Positions 1-6,108 of a stretch of DNA of 6,970 bases are shown here, in pieces (within the stretch, counting starts at the first letter, position 1; each line of letters opens with the position of its first letter). Where the stretch lies: assembly GCA_902782715.1 (NCBI GenBank), contig CACZOG010000285.1, positions 1 to 6,970 on the forward strand, in the 5' to 3' direction. Made by a program: the position numbers and the translations under genes. The DNA is from an uncultured Lachnospiraceae bacterium. GTDB taxonomy: Bacteria > Bacillota > Clostridia > Lachnospirales > Lachnospiraceae. The notes beneath the pieces are model-generated. The model did not search any database, was not told the origin of the DNA, and worked only from the letters and a program-made list of their open reading frames with translations.

Positions 1-402
1 AACAATCTTTACAGTTTAAATGTTACAGGCAATCCTGCTTTAAAGAAACTTGAATGTCATAACAACCATTTAAGTACTTTAAATCTCGCAAACAACAAGA
101 AATTAACATACCTTTCCTGTTACGGTAACAATCTCTCTGCATTGGATCTTTCAGCCAATACAGCACTTACTGAATTGTACTGTAACAACAATCCTAAATT
201 ATCATCACTTAACGTAACCAAATGTATTAAGTTAAAATATATTGACTGTTCTTCCTGTAAACTTTCATCCATTAACTTTGATGAAAACGTTAATCTTCTC
301 AGTGTATACTGCCAGAACAACAGTTTAACAGTCCTTTCACTTAACGACAGCCGTAACTTAAATGAACTTTACTGCTATAATAATAAAATAGGCGTAATTC
401 AG
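1..402 (+). repeat. Leucine-rich repeat array, 21-22 residues per unit
   Basis: Units begin at bases 1, 64, 127, 190 (22 residues), 256, 319 and 382 (degenerate). The consensus is NxLxxLxLxxNxxLxxLxCxN, with Leu/Ile at the core positions and Cys in the first six units at visible residues 19, 40, 61, 83, 104 and 125. The 21-residue form with two short LxxLxL/LxxLxC halves resembles the nested bacterial LRR class described as IRREKO. The array continues upstream of the window, so the total copy number is unknown. Confidence 0.88.
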
Positions 403-1386
403 CTTGACCGCGAAGGCAAGATGAAAGAGTTCGACAAGAACAAAAACAAGAAGGTCAACAAGCTTTCTGATGGTACAGACCAGTACTCCATAAGCGGAGG
501 CGATCCTTATTTATGGAAAGACAGATCAGCCAATATCGCCTATGTTACAAATAATCGCATCCAGCCCAGTAATCCTACAGTTAACAAGGAAGCAATCAGA
601 AGCTTCGTGGCAAGTTTCTACTATGATGTTCTCGAAAGAAAGACGATCGATCAGAAAGAATTAGACAACTGGACAGACAACCTTGCAGCTCACAAAGTAA
701 CAAGTGCCGAAATTGCAAGAGGATTCTTCTTGGGCGATGAGTTCAAAGGAAGAAACTTCTCCAATGACATTTTCGTTGAGAAGTTATATGTAGCTCTTCT
801 CGGAAGAGATTCCGACGCAGGCGGAAAGCAGAGCCATCTCAATGCTTTAAAAGGCGGTGCCTCAAGAGAGGATATCGTTGCCGGATTCGCCAATTCACCC
901 GAATTTAAGCAAAGATGTACCGCACTCGGTATTCTTTACGGACAGTTCAAAATAGGTTCAACATCATCAAATACACGTCATTTCGTAATTGATGCCTCAC
1001 ATGTCAATGATGCAGCTTTAGACGCATATGTAGAAAGACTTTATGTGCAGGTTCTCGGAAGACCAAGCGATGCTGCAGGTAAGAATCATTGGAAAGAAGG
1101 AATCAAGGCCGGAACCAATTATGACGCAGTAACCGTTGCAAGAATAGGATTCTTCGGTTCCGCAGAATATATTAACAGACATACATCCGATGAACAGTTC
1201 ATTACAGATGCATATCACGCATTCCTCGGAAGAGAACCGGATGCCGCAGGATTTGCAAACTGGAAGAACCAGCTTCAGGTTAACAAGATGAGCAGAGACT
1301 TCATGCTCGATGTCGGATTCGGTACTTCGGAAGAATTCAAGAATCTTCTTGAAAGCTATGGCTTTAAAGTAACAGTTGTTAATTAA
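1..1386 (+). CDS. Leucine-rich-repeat protein with C-terminal DUF4214 array (5'-truncated by window edge)
   Basis: The reading frame is open from base 1, so the true start lies upstream and 461 residues are visible. A TTG at 142 is not the start, because the repeat pattern runs unbroken through it. Visible residues 1-127 form six leucine-rich repeats of 21-22 residues with a recurring Cys near each repeat end, followed by a degenerate seventh. A charged Lys/Asn linker (about 145-194) leads to four DUF4214-like units of about 50-60 residues (about 195-250, 253-312, 336-392, 395-455), recognisable by LGRxxDAxG and a following (S/G)xEF or SAEY. No LPXTG motif or C-terminal membrane segment is present. 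LRRs of this type usually mediate protein binding on secreted or surface proteins, and DUF4214 is common in exoproteins; no enzymatic domain is visible. A signal peptide is expected in the missing part. The binding partner is unknown. Confidence 0.88.
   Translation, partial: NNLYSLNVTGNPALKKLECHNNHLSTLNLANNKKLTYLSCYGNNLSALDLSANTALTELYCNNNPKLSSLNVTKCIKLKYIDCSSCKLSSINFDENVNLLSVYCQNNSLTVLSLNDSRNLNELYCYNNKIGVIQLDREGKMKEFDKNKNKKVNKLSDGTDQYSISGGDPYLWKDRSANIAYVTNNRIQPSNPTVNKEAIRSFVASFYYDVLERKTIDQKELDNWTDNLAAHKVTSAEIARGFFLGDEFKGRNFSNDIFVEKLYVALLGRDSDAGGKQSHLNALKGGASREDIVAGFANSPEFKQRCTALGILYGQFKIGSTSSNTRHFVIDASHVNDAALDAYVERLYVQVLGRPSDAAGKNHWKEGIKAGTNYDAVTVARIGFFGSAEYINRHTSDEQFITDAYHAFLGREPDAAGFANWKNQLQVNKMSRDFMLDVGFGTSEEFKNLLESYGFKVTVVN
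583..1371 (+). repeat. Four DUF4214-like units in the LRR protein
   Basis: Each unit is a helical stretch with an (V/I)xxLYxxxLGRxxDAxG core, a following Trp/His helix and a closing GF...SxEF segment. The units start near bases 583, 757, 1006 and 1183. The first is the most divergent (YYDVLERKTIDQKELDNW). The second shares RDSDAGGKQ and GASR with RDMDAGGKQ and GASR in the last unit of the secreted transglutaminase protein on the other strand, which argues for a common module. The biochemical role of DUF4214 is not established. Confidence 0.8.
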
Positions 1387-1407
1387 TCTCCTATGCAATA
1401 ACATATT

Positions 1408-1441
1408 AAAAGTCGCATTTGAAATTTCAAATGCGACTTTT
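1408..1441. terminator. Bidirectional intrinsic terminator, perfect palindrome
   Basis: The 34 bases are an exact inverted repeat centred between 1424 and 1425, with GTCGCATTTG arms and an AAATTT loop region. On the + strand it ends in a run of six T (1438-1443), 22 bases after the LRR gene's stop codon. On the - strand the matching run is only four T, but the hairpin lies 59 bases past the stop of the AraC-type gene. It therefore probably terminates both converging transcripts, more strongly on the + strand. Confidence 0.9.
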
Positions 1442-1499
1442 TTATTACTCTGATTTTAAATTGATATACGTATAAATCAAATCGTATAATCTGAACTCT

Positions 1500-2381
1500 T
1501 TATTTAATCCATTGAGCCCACTTGCTTCTGTAAATCTCGGGAGTCATGCCTTCCGAATCAACGAACATTTTAATGAAATCATTGTATTCTTCAAAACCGC
1601 ATTCAGCGGCAATCTGCTTCTCAGATTCGATCGTAAAACGAAGCATTTCCTTTGCCACATTAAATCTTCTGACCTTCAGATACTCATCGATACAGATGCC
1701 GTATGCTTCTTCAAAAGCGGCATTAAGCGATTCGATGTCTTTGCCAAACTGTTCTGCTATATCTTCCTTAACGGTTCTTAATGCATAATTATCATTAATG
1801 AATGTCCTTACAGCATTAAGGTCAATATCAGAAGCAGATTCATTTGTTTTGATAACATCGGATATTACTTCGGTAAGCAATTCCGTTAATGTCTCGTTTG
1901 CGTAAATTTCCGACATAACATTCTTGTCATTGCAGAGAGCCATGAGATTCTCGATCATCTTCACATAACTTTCCGTTTCGGAAGGAGTGAAAACATTTGC
2001 GCCATCATTCTCTTTTAAAAACAGATCATAGAAATTTACTGCCGTCTTTCCGAAGAAATGTACCCAGGAAAGTTCCCAGGGGTTGTTTTCGCTGCTTTCA
2101 TGTTCGTATTTGTTCATACAGTTGATCAGCACGCAGTCGCCCTCTTTAAGCGCATATTCGCGTCCTGAAACCCTTACAGCACCCTCTCCGCTCTTGATCA
2201 CCATAAAGAGAACGGACTCAAGTCCCTCTCTGGAGCTTTTGTGAGGCCTTAAGCTCCTTAATGTGCCTACTTCCTGTACGTATAAAAGGTTGGAGGAAGC
2301 GAATTCACCGGGAGTGTGAATAAATCTCGTCGATGATGTAATACCCTGATTTGAAAACAATTTGGTGGATATATCACTCAT
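1500..2381 (-). CDS. AraC-family transcriptional regulator with N-terminal cupin sensor domain
   Basis: This 293-residue protein has the usual AraC/XylS layout. An AraC_binding cupin lies at about 20-125, with the GDCVLINCMNKYEH stretch (81-94) and the PWELSWVHFFG motif (101-111) typical of this sensor fold. A C-terminal DNA-binding region at about 186-291 has two helix-turn-helix motifs: TVKEDIAEQFGKDIESLNAAF (203-223) and QIAAECGFEEYNDFIKMF (256-273), followed by the family's closing GMTPEIYR (278-285). Such proteins normally bind a sugar or related small molecule and activate a promoter. The ATG start is supported by GGAGGG at 2391-2396. It overlaps the rmd-like gene by 8 bases, so the two are probably translationally coupled. 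The first HTH lacks the usual S-x-x-YLSRLFK pattern, so the family is clear but ligand and targets are unknown. Autoregulation of this operon is plausible inference. Confidence 0.9.
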   Translation of the reverse strand: MSDISTKLFSNQGITSSTRFIHTPGEFASSNLLYVQEVGTLRSLRPHKSSREGLESVLFMVIKSGEGAVRVSGREYALKEGDCVLINCMNKYEHESSENNPWELSWVHFFGKTAVNFYDLFLKENDGANVFTPSETESYVKMIENLMALCNDKNVMSEIYANETLTELLTEVISDVIKTNESASDIDLNAVRTFINDNYALRTVKEDIAEQFGKDIESLNAAFEEAYGICIDEYLKVRRFNVAKEMLRFTIESEKQIAAECGFEEYNDFIKMFVDSEGMTPEIYRSKWAQWIK

Positions 2382-3321
2382 TTATCTTCTCCCTCCAGTA
2401 ATTTAATGTTTCTTCTATGGTCTGATCAAGCGGAATAATTGTACTCCAGCCTGTTGCATTTCTTATTTTAGTCGTATCTGCCTCGATAATCGGAACATCA
2501 ACGGGACGTATCTTTGCGGGATCAACTTCAACTTTAATGTCAGCCTTTGACTTTGAAAGAATTAAATCAAGTATATCCTGAATTGCAACTGCATGTCCGC
2601 TTCCGACATTATATGTCTCGCCTTTTTCGCCCTTTTCAATAAGGAGCGCATATGCTCTGACAACATCTCTTACGTCAGAGAAATCACGCATTGCTTTAAG
2701 ATTACCGACATACATAACAGGCTCTCTTAATCCCTTTTCAATCTCGACAACCTGCTTACAGAAATCAGCCACAACAAACATGGGAAGCTGGTTCGGACCT
2801 ATATGATTGAATGCTCTTACAAGCATCAGATCCATATCATATGCCTTTGCATATATGCTTCCTATCATGTTCTGGCACGCTTTAGTTGCCGCGTAGATGT
2901 TTCCGGGGCGAAGGTGATTCTCTTCGTTTATCGGAGTCTCTCCGGGCTTGATATGACCGTATTCCTCTCCCGATCCGATTAAAAGAACACGGGGTTTATA
3001 GTAAAGTTCACGGATAGCATCCATGACATTGACGCTTCCCTTAATGTTAACATCAATTGTCAGTGAAGGATTCTTCCACGCAACTCCTACGGAACTCTGA
3101 GCAGCAAGATGAAATATATAATCAGGTCTTATTTTAAACAATAAGTCGATTATCTCCTGCTTCTCAAGAATATTAAGGTCATAAACCTGAGCGTTTTTAT
3201 TGTCAAGGCATTCGTGCGCAAGCTTTGTGGCATATACCTCCATGCCTTTGTCCAAAGACAGATGGTCAATGAGATAATTGCCCACAAAGCCTGCCGCACC
3301 TATAATCAATGCTTTTTTCAC
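2374..3321 (-). CDS. rmd: GDP-4-dehydro-6-deoxy-D-mannose reductase (GDP-D-rhamnose synthesis), extended SDR family
   Basis: This 315-residue protein is an extended short-chain dehydrogenase/reductase. Its NAD(P)-binding GAAGFVG is at residues 8-14, a catalytic Tyr-x3-Lys (YAATK) at 143-147, and a Ser-containing GSGEEYG at 116-122 precedes it. The RAFNHIGPNQ (169-178), VGNLKAMRDFSDVRDVVRAY (205-224) and RPVDVP (272-277) stretches are the pattern I associate with Rmd; the Gmd-type RAKDYV signature is absent. Rmd reduces the 4-keto group of GDP-4-dehydro-6-deoxy-D-mannose to give GDP-D-rhamnose, a cytoplasmic donor for surface glycans. The length matches the family (about 300-320). The start is GTG, supported by AAAGGA 7 bases upstream and by the compact KKALIIG N-terminus. 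It lies 43 bases after the secreted transglutaminase gene and overlaps the regulator. Another GDP- or dTDP-sugar epimerase/reductase cannot be excluded. Confidence 0.82.
   Translation of the reverse strand: MKKALIIGAAGFVGNYLIDHLSLDKGMEVYATKLAHECLDNKNAQVYDLNILEKQEIIDLLFKIRPDYIFHLAAQSSVGVAWKNPSLTIDVNIKGSVNVMDAIRELYYKPRVLLIGSGEEYGHIKPGETPINEENHLRPGNIYAATKACQNMIGSIYAKAYDMDLMLVRAFNHIGPNQLPMFVVADFCKQVVEIEKGLREPVMYVGNLKAMRDFSDVRDVVRAYALLIEKGEKGETYNVGSGHAVAIQDILDLILSKSKADIKVEVDPAKIRPVDVPIIEADTTKIRNATGWSTIIPLDQTIEETLNYWREKINE
2391..2396 (-). promoter_or_regulatory. Ribosome binding site of the AraC-type gene, inside the rmd-like gene
   Basis: On the - strand GGAGGG lies about 10 bases before the ATG at 2379-2381 and is embedded in the last codons of the upstream gene, which ends at 2374. 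It supports this start and a coupled translation of the two reading frames through the shared ATGAGTGA. Confidence 0.7.
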
Positions 3322-3328
3322 AATCTTT

Positions 3329-3334
3329 TCCTTT
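3329..3334 (-). promoter_or_regulatory. Ribosome binding site deciding the GTG start of rmd
   Basis: AAAGGA on the - strand sits 7 bases before the GTG at 3319-3321. No ATG in this frame lies close upstream, so this site supports the GTG. A weak five-pair hairpin (TTTCC with GGAAA) could partly cover it, but I see no regulatory significance. Confidence 0.65.
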
Positions 3335-3364
3335 CGATTGGAAATGTTTGTTTAAATATCCGGT

Positions 3365-6088
3365 TTATCTTCCGGGATTGATTCCGTACATATTACACAT
3401 ATCCTTAAATTCCTGCGATTTAAGGAATTCTTCGAGAACCGCATCTCTGCTTGCTCCCTGTGCAAATGCATTGGTCCAGACCTGTTTTCCGCCGGCATCC
3501 ATATCACGGTTAAACAATACCTTATAAAGTTTCTTAAGATATGCGTTATTGTTGTCTTTCTGTGCAAGATATTCAGGACTGTGGAAGAACTCTGTAGCAA
3601 TATCGGCACCTGTAACAGTACCTGAGTTAAGTGCGTACTGCCAGTTGTCAAGTTCTGCAGGAGTAATCTGTGAACTGGGTCTATTCAAAGCTATAGTATA
3701 GAATCTCTTAACGAATGTACGTGAACTTTCTCTTTTAATTCCATACTTGTTGCATAAATTTCTGTATTCATCTGATGCAAGGAATCCCTCAAGAACATAA
3801 TCCCTGCCCTTGCCTTTCTTTAAGTCTTTTAACCATGCTTCTTTTCCTGCTTTATCCGGCTCTCTGTTAAAGAACGCACGATAGAGTTTGGTTACATAAG
3901 CATCATCTGACATCTTCTTAGCCTGGAATTCAGGGCTGTGAATAAATTCATCGGCAACATCTGCGCCGCCTCTTGTTCCTGCTTCGAGAGCGGTTACCCA
4001 GTTCTGAAGACCAGCGGGTTCAGCCTCTCTGTCAAGGATAACGGTGTAGAATCTTGCTACGAATGCTTCTACTCCTTCGCCTTCTTTAACATCAACGGTA
4101 ATCGTTCTGCTCTTAACAGTTCCGTCCGAATCTTTAGCAGAGAATTTAAGCGTATATTTACCCTTAGCAGGGAATGTAACATTAATTACGTTATCCTTGC
4201 CGTAAGATCCTTTCTGGATCGTTTTCTTCTTGGAATCAACAACTGAATCGAGTCTGAACTGTGTTTTGTTTGTTCCGCCTTCACGTACTACTGTGAAAGG
4301 AACAGGTGTTCCGCTCTTAAGATATACATCATATTCAAGTGAAATGTCTTTTAAAGACGAAGTCTTTTTGGATCCGATCGTAAGTTCAGCAGTTGTATAC
4401 TGTGCTTTGGTATCGTCATCATAAACAAATTTCGTGGTCGAATTTAATATTTTGTAAACGTATCCTGAACTTACAGAACCCGACTTGGGAACTGCCATGA
4501 ACAGGTCATCGCTTATGTCGTCACAGTTTGTAACATCAACAAGATAGTTCTTTCCGTCGCTCCAGTGAAGAATATTCCACATATGAGGTCCGCCGTCCAT
4601 TGCTCCTGTTGCTATATAACAGTTAATGGATGAGTCGGCAAAATTTGTCTTCTCGCAAAGATAAGCAAAAGCTTTACTGTAACCTTCGCAAACTACATTG
4701 GTGCTCTTATCTCCGTCGAAAACGTAGATCAACTGCCAGGGATCTCCGTAGTAGTTGGGGATATTGCTGTTCATTGCATCAAAATTGTATGTTGTAAGAG
4801 AACAGATCTGGTTCTTGTAGAAAGTAACTTTATCTTTGTCGTTCTTGCTCTTAGCCTTATTAATGATATTGTTAATATTTTTGGAAGCATTTTTAACTGC
4901 AGTCACTTTAGCTGAATTTACTGTAAATTCATCGCTTCCCTTATATTCGTAAGAAGCCTTGATGTAATAAGTAACATAGCCTGTAAGCTTAAGACCTGTA
5001 GCCTTTCCGTTTGTATAAACTACAGAAAACTCAGGAAATTCATCTATTCCCGATTCAAGTCCTCTCCAGTACATTTCGTAAGGACAGTCAAGCGAAAGAG
5101 CATCGGTTACCAGACCAACATTGATCTGATCCCAGCCGATCTTATAAAGCAGGGCTTCAGCAGCTGCATTGTTGATAGTGCTTTGTCCTAAATCAGCAGC
5201 TGAATATGTTTTGCCGATTCCAAGATCGTTAACGGACATTCTGCATCTCGTACTTGTTCTTTTGCCTTCGGCAATTTCGCCTGCCATAATTTTTAACTTA
5301 TCGTAGAATTTTCTGTTTAATCCCTTGAGATTGTCTCCGTTATATGTAGAGGCATTATACTTAGGATTAAGTGCCTGTTCAACTTCCATGTCAAAGTATT
5401 CTTCTACGGTAGGTATCTCTGACTCACCGCAAACATCTGAAGGAACGGAAAAATCCAATGCAATTTCAAGATCTTCCGATTCGGAAAGACCTTCCTCTAA
5501 AACTTCTTCGATTTCAACTTCTTCTGCTGCTTCTTCAAGTTCCGCAGTCTCTTCCTCAACTGCTTCTTCCTCTACGGCTTCAGCATCTTCTTCTGCAGCA
5601 TCTTCAGCTTCTTCTTCAACAGTTTCAGCATCTTCTTCTACAGTTTCTTCTGCTTCTTCCTCAACAGCTTCAGCGTCTTCTTCTGCAGTTTCTTCTGCTT
5701 CTTCCTCAACTGCTTCAGCGTCTTCTTCTGCAGCATCTTCTGCCTCTTCCTCTACGGCTTCAGCATCTTCTTCTGTAACATCTTCTGCTGTCTCAACTGT
5801 TTCTTCGTCTGCTGCCTCTTCAACCGCTTCGGTTTCTTCTTCTGCAGCTTCTTCAGCATCTTCTTCATCCTCGGCAGCTTCTTCAACTGCTTCGGGTTCT
5901 TCAACAGCATCAACATCAACATCTTCAACGATTTCCGTTTCAGCTGTTACGATTTCTGTTTCGGCAATGTCTTCCGGCTCTTCTGCAAAGACTGTGAAGT
6001 CCAGGTTCCAGAAAGCCGTTGTGAAAACCATTAACGCAACAAGAATCATGCAAATAACTTTTGTTTTTCTGAGTACTCGGTTTCTCAT
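3365..6088 (-). CDS. Secreted acidic-repeat, transglutaminase-like protein with C-terminal DUF4214 array
   Basis: The 907-residue protein starts at an ATG with AAGGAGG 5 bases upstream. Residues 1-35 are a signal peptide (basic RNRVLRKTK, hydrophobic core, probable cleavage after VFA-35). Residues 36-210 are Glu/Ala/Val-rich, with a 15-residue repeat at 106-180. After a region of unknown fold (about 211-400) comes a transglutaminase-like domain (about 400-560) with a probable triad Cys467 (VVCEGY), His502 (GPHMWN) and Asp518 (YLVDVTNCDD). A beta-rich domain follows (about 575-668), then four DUF4214-like units (about 671-725, 728-783, 790-845, 848-903). No LPXTG or C-terminal membrane anchor is seen. 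Such folds cover protein crosslinking, peptidases and other amide-bond chemistry; the actual reaction and substrate are unknown. It lies 20 bases after manA and 43 bases before rmd, so it is probably co-transcribed with sugar-nucleotide genes. Confidence 0.9.
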   Translation of the reverse strand: MRNRVLRKTKVICMILVALMVFTTAFWNLDFTVFAEEPEDIAETEIVTAETEIVEDVDVDAVEEPEAVEEAAEDEEDAEEAAEEETEAVEEAADEETVETAEDVTEEDAEAVEEEAEDAAEEDAEAVEEEAEETAEEDAEAVEEEAEETVEEDAETVEEEAEDAAEEDAEAVEEEAVEEETAELEEAAEEVEIEEVLEEGLSESEDLEIALDFSVPSDVCGESEIPTVEEYFDMEVEQALNPKYNASTYNGDNLKGLNRKFYDKLKIMAGEIAEGKRTSTRCRMSVNDLGIGKTYSAADLGQSTINNAAAEALLYKIGWDQINVGLVTDALSLDCPYEMYWRGLESGIDEFPEFSVVYTNGKATGLKLTGYVTYYIKASYEYKGSDEFTVNSAKVTAVKNASKNINNIINKAKSKNDKDKVTFYKNQICSLTTYNFDAMNSNIPNYYGDPWQLIYVFDGDKSTNVVCEGYSKAFAYLCEKTNFADSSINCYIATGAMDGGPHMWNILHWSDGKNYLVDVTNCDDISDDLFMAVPKSGSVSSGYVYKILNSTTKFVYDDDTKAQYTTAELTIGSKKTSSLKDISLEYDVYLKSGTPVPFTVVREGGTNKTQFRLDSVVDSKKKTIQKGSYGKDNVINVTFPAKGKYTLKFSAKDSDGTVKSRTITVDVKEGEGVEAFVARFYTVILDREAEPAGLQNWVTALEAGTRGGADVADEFIHSPEFQAKKMSDDAYVTKLYRAFFNREPDKAGKEAWLKDLKKGKGRDYVLEGFLASDEYRNLCNKYGIKRESSRTFVKRFYTIALNRPSSQITPAELDNWQYALNSGTVTGADIATEFFHSPEYLAQKDNNNAYLKKLYKVLFNRDMDAGGKQVWTNAFAQGASRDAVLEEFLKSQEFKDMCNMYGINPGR
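3377..4078 (-). repeat. Four DUF4214-like units in the transglutaminase protein
   Basis: Residues about 671-904 form two pairs. Each pair has a first unit with FVxRFYTxxLxR and a (D/T)EF(I/F)HSPE(F/Y) close, and a second unit with YxxKLYxxxFNRxxDxxGK and a CNxYGI close. The alternation suggests duplication of a two-unit block. The same type of array ends the LRR protein encoded on the opposite strand. Confidence 0.85.
4409..4891 (-). other. Transglutaminase-like domain of the secreted protein
   Basis: Residues about 400-560 carry CEGYSKAFAYLCEK (467-480), GPHMWNILHWSDGKNYLVDVT (500-520) and NCDD. This order, Cys then His then Asp, matches the bacterial transglutaminase-like superfamily, whose usual forms are CxGY, HAWN and VDxTWDD. 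Here HAWN reads HMWN and the Trp after VDVT is Asn. All three presumed catalytic residues are retained, so the domain is likely active; its reaction cannot be told from sequence. Confidence 0.82.
5549..5773 (-). repeat. Five 45-bp tandem repeats coding a Glu-rich 15-residue unit
   Basis: Residues 106-180 of the secreted protein are five in-frame copies of EEDAEAVEEEAE(D/E)(A/T)(A/V), the last diverging to AVEEE at its end. About nine of fifteen positions are acidic. The copies differ by few bases, so they could expand or contract by slippage or recombination without breaking the frame. The wider Glu/Ala-rich tract spans about 5459-5983. It has no Lys, Arg or His, and the gap between Lys10 and Lys243 contains none either. 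Confidence 0.9.
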
Positions 6089-6093
6089 AAAAT

Positions 6094-6100
6094 CCTCCTT
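6094..6100 (-). promoter_or_regulatory. Strong ribosome binding site of the secreted protein gene
   Basis: AAGGAGG on the - strand lies 5 bases before the ATG at 6086-6088. It fills most of the 20-base gap after the manA stop codon, which leaves little room for a separate promoter and supports read-through from manA. Confidence 0.85.
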
Positions 6101-6108
6101 TTACTTTT

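Noticed and set aside
142..1386. TTG at 142 as the start of the LRR gene
   Set aside because: The frame is open from base 1 and encodes two further matching LRR units upstream of this codon, so the start is beyond the window.
1018..1404. Cys-rich open frame of 128 codons on the - strand
   Set aside because: It lies opposite the DUF4214 units of the LRR gene, runs into the terminator palindrome, has no recognisable domain and no good ribosome binding site.
3322..3364. Promoter or terminator in the 43-base gap before rmd
   Set aside because: The gap has only a ribosome binding site and a weak five-pair hairpin without a T-run. No paired -35 and -10 elements are convincing.
5549..5773. CRISPR-like repeat array
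   Set aside because: The 45-bp copies abut without unique spacers and keep one coding frame, so they are protein-coding tandem repeats.
5458..5778. Leu/Gln-rich open frame on the + strand over the acidic repeat
   Set aside because: This is another frame of the same tandem repeat, with low complexity and no ribosome binding site.
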